The notes beneath the pieces are model-generated. The model was not told the origin of the DNA, did no database searches, and worked only from the letters and a program-made list of their open reading frames with translations. Shown here in pieces: positions 32,516-39,455 of a DNA stretch of 64,000 nucleotides. This DNA comes from Solirubrobacteraceae bacterium (GTDB taxonomy: Bacteria; Actinomycetota; Thermoleophilia; Solirubrobacterales; Solirubrobacteraceae), in NCBI GenBank assembly GCA_030447505.1, contig JAUJOT010000005.1, positions 62,001 through 126,000 on the forward strand. The letters are read 5' to 3'. Every line of letters begins with the position of its first letter. The stretch's first letter is position 1. The translations under genes and the position numbers were made by a program.

Positions 32516-33894
32516 GCCGCTCCCGCCACGAGCGTCCGGCGGGCTGCGACGATCGCTCCGGCGAGACGCTCGACCACGCTGTCAGCCTGCTCGTCGCTGA
32601 TCGTGAGCGGTGGCAGGAGCCGCACGACGGCGTCGTGGCGGCCGCCGAGCTCCACGATCAGCCCGCGGCCGAGTGCCTCGGCGCGCACCCGCTGCGCCAG
32701 CGCGGGCGCGGCCGGTCGCGCGCCGGCGACGTCGGGCGCGGAGTCGGGCGCGACGAACTCGAGTCCGATCATCAGGCCGCGGCCGCGGACGTCGCCGATG
32801 CAGTCGGTGGCGCGTGCGAGCTGGCGCAGCGACGCAGTGATCCGCTCGCCGACGTCGGCCGCCCGCGCCGGCAGCTCTTCGGCGGCGACGAACCGCAGCG
32901 TCGCGGCGCCGGCGGCGATCGCGAGCGTGCACCCGCGGAAGGTGCCGGTGTGGGCGCCGGGCGCCCAGACGTCGAGGTCCTCGGAGTAGAGCAGCACCGC
33001 GAGCGGCAGGCTGCCGCCGATCGCCTTGGAGAGCACCAGCACATCGGGGGTGACGCCGCTGTGCTCGATCGCCCACATCGCGCCGGTCCGGCCGACGCCG
33101 GTCTGCACCTCGTCGACGATCAGCGGGATGCCGCGCTCCGAGGTGATCCGGCGCATCTCGCGCATCCAGTCGTCGGGCGCGGCGATCACGCCGCCCTCGC
33201 CCTGAACCGGCTCGACCAGCATCGCCGCCGGCGACACGACGCCCGCCGACGGGTCGTCGAGGATCCGCTCGACGTAGCCCGCGCCGAGGCGACCTGACGC
33301 CGCGCCGCCGATTCCGAAGGGACAGCGGTAGGCGTAGGGGAACGGCAGGCGCGTGACGTCGGCGGCGATCCCCGGAACGCGTTCCTTCGGTCCCGTCGCG
33401 CCGGTCGCGGCGAGCGAGCCGAGCGTCATGCCGTGGTAGGCGCCCGTGAACGCGAGCAGGCCGCGGCGTCCCGTCGCGGTGTGCGTCAGCTTGATCGCGG
33501 CTTCGACGGCGTCGCTGCCGCTCGGGCCGCAGAAGTGCACCCGGCTTCGGTGTCGCAGCTCAGCGGGCATGACGTCCAGCAGCGCCGAGACGAAGTCGTC
33601 CTTCTCGGGTGTCGCGATATCCAGCGCGTGCAGTGGAGCGCCGCGCCGCAGGACCGCGTGCAGCGCCTCGACGACGACGGGGTGGTTGTGCCCGAGGGCC
33701 AGCGTTCCCGCACCCGACAGGCAGTCGAGATACGAGCGGCCGTCGGCACCCTCGATGACCATGCCGGTCGCGCGAACGGGCACGATCGGCAGCCAGCGGG
33801 CGTACGTGCGCGCCGACGACTCGCGCAGTCCCTGCCGATCGAGGATCGCCGCCGGGGTGGCGCTGGCGGCGGGCTCTTCGGCGAGCAGGTTCAT
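32512..33894 (-). CDS. Diaminobutyrate--2-oxoglutarate aminotransferase
   Basis: Class III PLP aminotransferase (460 residues) that makes L-2,4-diaminobutyrate from aspartate semialdehyde with glutamate as donor. Visible features: N-terminal GTLALGHNHP, FCGPSGSDAVEAAIKL (PLP phosphate site), AYHGMTLGSLA, the DEVQTGVGRTG motif starting at D261, and the PLP lysine K290 in VLSKAIGGSLPL. The spelling matches EctB/Dat/RhbA enzymes rather than ornithine or GABA aminotransferases. No ectA or ectC is adjacent, so the product should feed the decarboxylase rather than ectoine. A GGAGCCC site lies before the ATG, which overlaps the upstream stop by 4 bases. Confidence 0.9.
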   Translation of the reverse strand: MNLLAEEPAASATPAAILDRQGLRESSARTYARWLPIVPVRATGMVIEGADGRSYLDCLSGAGTLALGHNHPVVVEALHAVLRRGAPLHALDIATPEKDDFVSALLDVMPAELRHRSRVHFCGPSGSDAVEAAIKLTHTATGRRGLLAFTGAYHGMTLGSLAATGATGPKERVPGIAADVTRLPFPYAYRCPFGIGGAASGRLGAGYVERILDDPSAGVVSPAAMLVEPVQGEGGVIAAPDDWMREMRRITSERGIPLIVDEVQTGVGRTGAMWAIEHSGVTPDVLVLSKAIGGSLPLAVLLYSEDLDVWAPGAHTGTFRGCTLAIAAGAATLRFVAAEELPARAADVGERITASLRQLARATDCIGDVRGRGLMIGLEFVAPDSAPDVAGARPAAPALAQRVRAEALGRGLIVELGGRHDAVVRLLPPLTISDEQADSVVERLAGAIVAARRTLVAGAA

Positions 33895-35159
33895 CTGGGC
33901 TCCTTTGCGGTTGAGGCGGCGCCGACGACGATTCGGCGCGCCGGGGGATGACCGAGAAACCGCTGCAGCGCGAACTCCCACCCGTAGGAGCCCGCGTTCG
34001 GGAAGACGACGACGTCGCCGGCCCGCAGACGCTCGACGGCGACGTCGTGCGCCAGCGCGTCCTCGGGTGTGCACAGCTCTCCGACGACGCTGACCGACGC
34101 GTCGTGCACCGCGGGCCGCGCGATCGCGTCCTCCCAGCGCTCGACCGGCACGACGCAGACCTGGTGCACGAGATCCCATGAGGCCGGCAGGGCGAAGTGA
34201 TGGATGCCGCCGCGCAGCACGGCAAACCAGGTGCCGCGGCTGTGCTTGAGGTCTGTCACGGGCGCTGCGTACCAGCCGCACGGGGCGGCGAGCCAGCGGC
34301 CGGGCTCCAGGATCAGCCGGACAGCGGATGGCGGGTCGACGGCGTGTAGCCCGCGGCCAAGCGCCTCGACGTCGAACTCGGGCCCGCCGTCGAAGGGGAC
34401 GCCCAGGCCCCCGCCGGCGTTGACGATCCGCAGGTCGATCCCGTGCGCGGCGGCGGTCGTGCGGCTGAAGTCCAGGCACCAGCGCAGGTATGCGACGTGC
34501 GCAGCGGCGTCCAGATTCCCGCAGACGGCGTGGACATGGAAGCCGACGACGTCGAGCTCGGGGAGTTGCCGGGCGACCGCCAGGACCGCCGGGAGATCCT
34601 CTTGCGGGATGCCGAACTGCGCGGCGCCGCCGCCCATGCGCAGCGCGCCGGCGAGCGGAACCCGCGCGGGGTTGACGCGCAGCGCGATCGCGACGCGCCG
34701 CCCGCTGCGACGCGCCGCGGCGGCGACGCGCTCGACCTCGAGCACGCTCTCGACGTTGATCGGGTCGACCCCGGCGGCGATCAACGCCTCGAGCAGGACG
34801 GCGGTCTTTGCAGGGCCCGCAGCGACCAGACGCAGGCGACGATCGCAGCGACGCAGCGCCCGCACGACTCGCAGCTCGCCCACCGAGGAGACGTCGAAGC
34901 CGTCCACCTCGGCGGCGAGCGCGGCGACGACCGGCTCGAACGCGTTGGCCTTGACGGCGTAGGCGATCTCGACCCAGGCCGGCAGCGCGGCGCGCAGCCG
35001 CGCCGCGCGCAGGGCTGCAATCGGCGGGTCATAGACGAAGGCCGCCTCGGGTACCGGGTCGGCAAGCGACGCGGCTGCGCGCCGGACCGCGGCGGGGAGC
35101 GCGGCGAGCGGCAACGAGGCGGCGCGCTGAGAAGGGTGGGCGGCGTGAAGCTGAAGCAT
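33891..35159 (-). CDS. Type III PLP-dependent decarboxylase of siderophore assembly (SbnH/PvsE-like)
   Basis: First gene of the siderophore operon. The 422-residue product has the alanine-racemase-like TIM barrel and C-terminal beta domain of ornithine/diaminopimelate decarboxylases: PLP lysine K70 in AYAVKANAF, FHVHAVCGN, NAGGGLGVPFDGG, EPGRWLAAPCGWYAAPV and the C-terminal GELCTPEDALA with the active-site cysteine, then NAGSYGWEFALQRFLGHP. In staphyloferrin B and vibrioferrin clusters relatives of this enzyme decarboxylate a citryl-amino acid intermediate rather than a free amino acid, and the lack of a lysA-type context agrees with that. ATG 35159 lies only 4 bases after the double operator. 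Confidence 0.87.
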   Translation of the reverse strand: MLQLHAAHPSQRAASLPLAALPAAVRRAAASLADPVPEAAFVYDPPIAALRAARLRAALPAWVEIAYAVKANAFEPVVAALAAEVDGFDVSSVGELRVVRALRRCDRRLRLVAAGPAKTAVLLEALIAAGVDPINVESVLEVERVAAAARRSGRRVAIALRVNPARVPLAGALRMGGGAAQFGIPQEDLPAVLAVARQLPELDVVGFHVHAVCGNLDAAAHVAYLRWCLDFSRTTAAAHGIDLRIVNAGGGLGVPFDGGPEFDVEALGRGLHAVDPPSAVRLILEPGRWLAAPCGWYAAPVTDLKHSRGTWFAVLRGGIHHFALPASWDLVHQVCVVPVERWEDAIARPAVHDASVSVVGELCTPEDALAHDVAVERLRAGDVVVFPNAGSYGWEFALQRFLGHPPARRIVVGAASTAKEPR

Positions 35160-35162
35160 GAG

Positions 35163-35190
35163 TTCGGGGACCCTAATTAGGACGCCCTAA
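35163..35190. promoter_or_regulatory. Double 14-bp operator upstream of the siderophore biosynthesis operon
   Basis: Two abutting 14-bp elements: TTCGG-GGAC-CCTAA (35163-35176) and TTAGG-ACGC-CCTAA (35177-35190), the second a perfect inverted repeat around N4. On the minus strand they cover a TTGACA box (35197-35192) and a TAGGGT -10 box (35175-35170) with a 16-base spacer, so a bound repressor would block the promoter of the 8-gene operon starting at 35159. The same double design stands before the uptake operon. Confidence 0.72.
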
Positions 35191-35225
35191 TTGTCAAGTC
35201 GCTCGCGACTTTGCAGACGTTCTCC

Positions 35226-35231
35226 TAGGGT
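35226..35231 (+). promoter_or_regulatory. -10 hexamer of a probable leaderless promoter for the transporter ATPase
   Basis: TAGGGT followed by 8 bases and the ATG at 35240, with no Shine-Dalgarno sequence. It lies 36 bases from the double operator, so one repressor complex might affect both directions. Confidence 0.4.
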
Positions 35232-35239
35232 TCTCGAAG

Positions 35240-36058
35240 ATGACGCCCGCCCCGGACCGCCTGCGCGCCGACGATCTGCGGCTCTCCTACGGCGGAGACC
35301 CGGTGGTGGACGGCGTTCAGCTCGCGCTTCCAGCAGGCGGGATCACCGCGATCGTGGGCCCCAACGGATGTGGGAAATCGACCCTGCTGCGCGCGCTGGC
35401 TCGACTGATGGCGCCGCAATCGGGGATCGTCCTACTCGACGGGACCGACGTCCACCGCCGTCCGACGCGCGACGTCGCGCGCGAGCTCGGCCTCCTCCCG
35501 CAGGGCGCGACATGCCCCGACGGACTGGCCGTCGAAGACCTGGTGGCCCGCGGCCGCTACCCCCACCGCGGCCGCTGGCGCTCCTGGTCGACAGAAGACC
35601 AAGAGCGCGTCGACGCGGCGATAGAGCAGACGAACCTGATCGGCCTGCGTGAGCGGCTCGTCGATCACCTGTCGGGCGGTCAGCGCCAGCGAGCGTGGAT
35701 CGCGATGGCGCTCGCCCAGGACACGCCCACGATGCTGCTCGACGAGCCGACGACGTACCTCGATCTCGCCCACCAGATCGAGGTGCTCGACCTGCTCGCC
35801 CGCCTCAACCACGAACGTGGCCGGACGATCGTCCTCGTGCTGCACGACCTCAACGAAGCCGCCCGCTACGCCGACCGGATCGTCGCCATGCGCGACGGCC
35901 GCATCGCGGCGGACGGACCGCCCGCCGACGTCCTGACGAAAGCCACCGTCGAGCGCGTGTTCGGACTGCGCTGCCGGATACTCCACGACCCCGAGACGGG
36001 CACACCGCTCGTGATACCGAGCGCCGCGCATCCGACCGGCAACGGGACCGGGCGATGA
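35240..36058 (+). CDS. Siderophore ABC transporter ATP-binding protein (FepC/FecE-type)
   Basis: ATPase that should power the FecCD permease pair encoded at 20.7-22.8 kb. The 272-residue protein has Walker A GPNGCGKST (residues 40-48), a Q-loop in GLLPQGATCPDG, the ABC signature LSGGQRQRAWIAMALAQ, Walker B TMLLDEPTTYLD and the H-loop VLHDL, with the LARFGRYPHRGR-like stretch typical of iron-chelate importers. It faces away from the biosynthetic operon and is separated from its permeases by 15 kb of that operon, so it bounds the island. Confidence 0.94.
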   Translation: MTPAPDRLRADDLRLSYGGDPVVDGVQLALPAGGITAIVGPNGCGKSTLLRALARLMAPQSGIVLLDGTDVHRRPTRDVARELGLLPQGATCPDGLAVEDLVARGRYPHRGRWRSWSTEDQERVDAAIEQTNLIGLRERLVDHLSGGQRQRAWIAMALAQDTPTMLLDEPTTYLDLAHQIEVLDLLARLNHERGRTIVLVLHDLNEAARYADRIVAMRDGRIAADGPPADVLTKATVERVFGLRCRILHDPETGTPLVIPSAAHPTGNGTGR

Positions 36059-36189
36059 AGCTCAGTCGAGGCGACCGCAGTGCAAGCGCCTGCGGGGCCG
36101 CGGGTGCTGCCCACTTGAGACGCGGATGGCCGGTCGAGCGGGCTGACGACGCGTGGCCGTGTGCAGCGGGTGGCTGCTCGTTGAGGCAA

Positions 36190-36228
36190 CGTGATCAGCA
36201 GAACCGTGATCAGCTGCGTGAGATCACG
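36190..36228. repeat. Short direct repeats upstream of phoD
   Basis: CGTGATCAGC occurs at 36190-36199 and again at 36205-36214 (15-base period), followed by the related near-palindrome CGTGAGATCACG. It lies about 80 bases before phoD in a 240-base gap (36059-36300) that otherwise has no supportable gene. It may be a regulator site. Confidence 0.35.
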
Positions 36229-36300
36229 GGCTGGTAACGATTGGGCTGCGTGGATTGCTGATAGTGCGGCGCGGAGTCTGTGTCGACGTGGGAGGGGACC

Positions 36301-37875
36301 TTGAGTGATGTTCGTAGTCCGCTGGGTGAGCGGCTGCTCAGCCGGCGGCGGTTTCTTGGTTCGGCGGCGGCGGCGGCGCTGGCGGCGGGAGCGGCGCAGG
36401 TGCCGCTGGCGGGTGCGCGGCGCGGGCCGGCGCGGCTGGTCGGCTATCCGTTTACGCTTGGCGTGGCCGCGGGGGATCCGCTGCGCGACAGTGTTGTTCT
36501 GTGGACGCGGCTGGCGCCCGCCGCGCTGAGTGGCGGCGGGATGCCCGATCGACCGGTCGACGTGCGCTGGGAGGTTGCTCACGACGAGGCGTTCTCGCGT
36601 GTCGCGTGCCGTGGCAGCGATGTCGCGCGGCCCGATCTCGGCCACAGTGTGCACGTCGAGCCTGAGGGCCTTGAGCCGGGGCGCGAGTACTTTTATCGCT
36701 TCATCGCGGCGGGGCAGGCGAGCCCGACCGGCCGCGTGAAGACGGCGCCGGCTGCGCCGGCGGCGCTGGCTTTTGCGTTTGCGTCCTGTCAGCAGTACGA
36801 GCACGGCTACTACACCGCCTATCGGCATATGGCGCAGGAGGATCTTGACTTCGTCGTGCACCTCGGCGATTACATCTATGAGTACGCGACCAATGTCTAT
36901 CGTGCGCCGGGCGGCAACGTGCGTGCGCACAGCGGTCCGGAGATCATCACGCTGGAGGACTATCGCAACCGCTATGCGCAGTACAAGAGCGATCCTGACC
37001 TGCAGGCCGCTCATGCGGCGTTCGCGTGGCTGGTGACGTGGGACGATCACGAGGTCGATAACAACTGGGCCGACGAGGTTCCCGAGGACGGGCAGCCCGA
37101 CGAGGCTTTCCTGCGCCGGCGCGCGAGCGCCTTTCAGGCCTTTTATGAGCACATGCCGCTGCGCCGCGGCGCGCAGCCCAGCGGCATCGACCTGCGCCTT
37201 TACCGCCGGCTTGCGTTCGGTGACCTGGCGAGCTTTAACGTCCTTGACACCCGTCAGTACCGTTCTGATCAGGCCTGCGGTGATGGCACCGACGTGGGCT
37301 GTGAGGAGCGCCTCGACCCGGCGCGGACGCTGACCGGCGACGAGCAGGAGCGCTGGCTGTTGGAGGGGCTGGGCGCCTCGCGCGCGACCTGGAACGTGCT
37401 CGCCCAGCAGGTCTTCTTCGCCCAGCGCGACTTCAACGCAGACGACACGCAGCGCTTCAGCATGGACGCCTGGGACGGCTACAAGCCCAACCGCGACCGG
37501 ATCTTGCGCTTCGTGCAGGAGCGCAACGTCGCTAACCCGATCGTGCTGACCGGCGACGTTCACAACAACTGGGCGTCTGACATCAAGGCCGACTTCGACG
37601 ATCCGGCGTCGCGGACGCTGGGGTCGGAGTTCGTCGGCACGTCGATTACCTCGGGCGGCAACGGCTCGGACTCGCCCAATCAGGCGGTGCTCGACGAGAA
37701 CGCGCACATCAAGTTCAACAACGCCCAGCGCGGCTATGTGCGCTGCGCACTGGACCGCGCGACGTGGCGTACGGACTACCGCGTCGTGCCCTACGTCAAG
37801 CGCCCGGGCGCGCCGGTCCAGACGCGCGCGTCGTTCGTCGTCGAGGCCGGCGATCCCGGCCTGAAGCCGGCATGA
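36301..37875 (+). CDS. phoD: PhoD-type alkaline phosphatase/phosphodiesterase, Tat-exported
   Basis: Secreted metallophosphatase that releases phosphate from esters and teichoic-acid-like diesters outside the cell. The N-terminus carries a Tat signal (SRRRFLGSAAAAALAAGAA). The PhoD core shows FASCQQYEHGYY (cysteine/metal region), HLGDYIYEY, TWDDHEVDNNW, LDTRQYRSDQACG and LTGDVHNNWASD, which together supply the iron/calcium ligands. The TTG at 36301 has a GGGAGGGG site just before it and is preferred; an in-frame GTG at 36280 adds seven residues. Codons in roughly the first 1000 bases use far more third-position T and A than neighbouring genes. The ATG of the next gene overlaps its stop. Confidence 0.92.
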   Translation: MSDVRSPLGERLLSRRRFLGSAAAAALAAGAAQVPLAGARRGPARLVGYPFTLGVAAGDPLRDSVVLWTRLAPAALSGGGMPDRPVDVRWEVAHDEAFSRVACRGSDVARPDLGHSVHVEPEGLEPGREYFYRFIAAGQASPTGRVKTAPAAPAALAFAFASCQQYEHGYYTAYRHMAQEDLDFVVHLGDYIYEYATNVYRAPGGNVRAHSGPEIITLEDYRNRYAQYKSDPDLQAAHAAFAWLVTWDDHEVDNNWADEVPEDGQPDEAFLRRRASAFQAFYEHMPLRRGAQPSGIDLRLYRRLAFGDLASFNVLDTRQYRSDQACGDGTDVGCEERLDPARTLTGDEQERWLLEGLGASRATWNVLAQQVFFAQRDFNADDTQRFSMDAWDGYKPNRDRILRFVQERNVANPIVLTGDVHNNWASDIKADFDDPASRTLGSEFVGTSITSGGNGSDSPNQAVLDENAHIKFNNAQRGYVRCALDRATWRTDYRVVPYVKRPGAPVQTRASFVVEAGDPGLKPA

Positions 37876-38918
37876 ACCGGCGCAGGCCCATGATGAAGCG
37901 CGACCTGATCCCGGTCGTCGTCGCCGGCGCGGCGGCGCTGACCGGCGCCGGCCTCGTCGGCCACGCCGCGATCGCCGAGCACGCACCAGTCGAGCGGTTT
38001 GTCTACCTCGAAGCCGAGGACCGCCTGCCGGCGCTCGAGTCGTTTGAGAGCAACCCGACCGGCACGCCGCAGCAGGCGATCGCGCGGCGCCAGAACAACT
38101 GCTGCGGCGTGCGCTGGTCAAGCAACGCCCAGGTGCTCTTCGAGAACTTCACGCCCGGCAACCGGATGACGCTGCGCTTCGAGGTGCCGCAGAGCGCGAC
38201 GTATCGGATCAGCGCGGTCTTCACGCGCGCGCCCGACTTCGGCATCTACGAGTTCTCCGTCGACGGGCGCCCGATCGGCGAGCGCCACGACGGATACGCC
38301 GCGGCCGTGGAGCGCTCGCAGGCGACCGGCCTCGGATCGCTGCAGCTCGCCGCGGGGACGCACACGCTGACGCTCACCGTTGCCGACAAGAACCCCGCGT
38401 CGTCGAACTACTTCGCCGGCCTGGACTACTTCCAGCTGCGGACCCCCGGCGCCGCACGCGAACCGACGGTCAAACCGAAGCCCGCGGCGCCCGGCGCGGG
38501 GCAGACGGGCGGTTCGGCGACCCGACCCTCCGCTCCGCCGCTGACGGGCTCGCAGGCGCCCGGCTCGCCCCAGGCACGCCGCCGCCGGGCGCCGCGCCTG
38601 TCGCTGCGCGTCAATCCCGCGATCGACCGCCGGCGCCCGTACCGCTTCACGATCAGCGGCCGACTCGGCCTGCCGGCCGGCGTGCGACCCGAAAACGGCT
38701 GCCAGGGCCGCGTCGCGGTCCAGGTCAAGGCCGGCGCGATGACGATCTCCAACCGCCGCACCGCAGTCAGCTGGGCGTGCACGTTCTCACAGCGCGTCAG
38801 CTTCGCGATCCCGCGCCGGTTCGCGGGCCGCAAGCGCCTGACCGTCCTCGTCCGCTTCGGAGGCAACCGCTTCCTGCTCGCCAAGCGCGCCGCGGTCACG
38901 AGCGTGCGCGTGCGCTGA
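37872..38918 (+). CDS. Secreted protein with a carbohydrate-binding-like beta-sandwich domain
   Basis: The 348-residue product starts with a basic segment and a hydrophobic signal/anchor (about residues 8-32). Residues about 40-195 form a jelly-roll-like domain: YLEAEDRL, FENFTPGNRMTLRFEVPQSATYRISAVFTRAPDFGIYEFSVDG, and ending HTLTLTVADKNPASSNYFAGLDYFQL, a pattern resembling CBM6/CBM35-like domains that accompany extracellular hydrolases. After a proline/alanine linker comes a second beta-rich domain of about 110 residues with two cysteines (ENGCQG and SWACTF), probably a disulfide. It overlaps phoD by 4 bases, so it is likely made with the phosphatase and may hold it at the surface. No catalytic residues are evident. 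Confidence 0.75.
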   Translation: MNRRRPMMKRDLIPVVVAGAAALTGAGLVGHAAIAEHAPVERFVYLEAEDRLPALESFESNPTGTPQQAIARRQNNCCGVRWSSNAQVLFENFTPGNRMTLRFEVPQSATYRISAVFTRAPDFGIYEFSVDGRPIGERHDGYAAAVERSQATGLGSLQLAAGTHTLTLTVADKNPASSNYFAGLDYFQLRTPGAAREPTVKPKPAAPGAGQTGGSATRPSAPPLTGSQAPGSPQARRRRAPRLSLRVNPAIDRRRPYRFTISGRLGLPAGVRPENGCQGRVAVQVKAGAMTISNRRTAVSWACTFSQRVSFAIPRRFAGRKRLTVLVRFGGNRFLLAKRAAVTSVRVR

Positions 38919-38980
38919 CGCCCGACCGAGTCGGGCCGCAGGTCAGCCTGCGGCCCGGCTCGACGTGGCGCGGCCTGACC

Positions 38981-38998
38981 TTCACAAGCAGATAACAC
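38981..38998. promoter_or_regulatory. TCACA-type Pho-box-like site before the winged-helix regulator
   Basis: TTCACAAGCAGATAACAC has two related 7-base units separated by 4 bases, the spacing of actinobacterial PhoP direct repeats. It lies about 32 bases before the regulator start at 39030. The match is weaker than that before pstS. Confidence 0.35.
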
Positions 38999-39029
38999 CG
39001 CTGGCGCTGTGTGCTCCACACTCGTGACG

Positions 39030-39392
39030 ATGAGCGTGTCCTATCCGCGCCATGATGTTCTGCAGGTCGGGGAGCTCACGATCCAGCTGCCCGACGGGCT
39101 GGTCTGCATGGGCGGGCGTGCGCTGATGCTGTCGCTGCGAGAGTTCGGCTTGCTGCTGGCGCTTGTCCGCGCCGAAGGGCGAATCGTGTCGCGTGAGCAG
39201 CTGTGCATCGAGGTCTGGGGCAAGCCGTTGCAGAAGCGCGACCGGTCCGTCGACGTGTACGTCCACAAGCTGCGCGCGAAGCTCGACGCCGCGCAGCCCG
39301 GCGCCCGGTTCATCCACACGCACGTCGGGTTCGGCTACCGCCTTTCCCGCGAGCCATCACAGGATCTTCACAACTCGACTACCGGCTCGTAA
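39030..39392 (+). CDS. Stand-alone winged-helix DNA-binding protein (OmpR/PhoB effector domain without receiver)
   Basis: A 120-residue protein that consists only of the trans_reg_C winged helix: VGELTIQLPDGLVCMGGRALMLSLREFGLLLALVRAEGRIVSREQLC, the recognition helix in RSVDVYVHKLRAKLDA, and the wing FIHTHVGFGYRLS. Family members normally carry a phosphorylatable receiver domain of about 120 residues first; none is encoded here, since the upstream bases are non-coding. Its place directly before pstS, with Pho-type boxes on both sides, suggests a role in the phosphate response without direct histidine-kinase control. ATG 39030 is preferred over the GTG-less upstream extension at 39009. Confidence 0.85.
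   Translation: MSVSYPRHDVLQVGELTIQLPDGLVCMGGRALMLSLREFGLLLALVRAEGRIVSREQLCIEVWGKPLQKRDRSVDVYVHKLRAKLDAAQPGARFIHTHVGFGYRLSREPSQDLHNSTTGS
39357..39374 (+). promoter_or_regulatory. PhoP-type direct-repeat box before the pst operon
   Basis: TCACAGG-ATCT-TCACAAC, two 7-base units 11 bases apart, closely follows the TCACAGC-N4-TCACAGC pattern described for mycobacterial PhoP. It overlaps the 3' end of the winged-helix gene and lies 82 bases before pstS. Confidence 0.5.
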
Positions 39393-39455
39393 CAAGCTTC
39401 CGGCCATGCATCGATTGGCTTCGGGCGCTATGGCATACCGGAAAAAGGAGCGCCT

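Noticed and set aside
32512-34479. Ectoine biosynthesis
   Set aside because: The EctB-like aminotransferase is present but ectA and ectC are not, and a diaminobutyrate decarboxylase follows immediately.
36055-36237. Short ORF (about 60 codons) after the ABC ATPase
   Set aside because: No ribosome-binding site, no recognisable sequence, and it covers the direct repeats upstream of phoD; probably non-coding.
38426-39019. 197-codon ORF on the minus strand opposite the carbohydrate-binding-like gene
   Set aside because: Arginine/proline-rich shadow of the plus-strand gene, with wrong codon-position GC for a coding frame.
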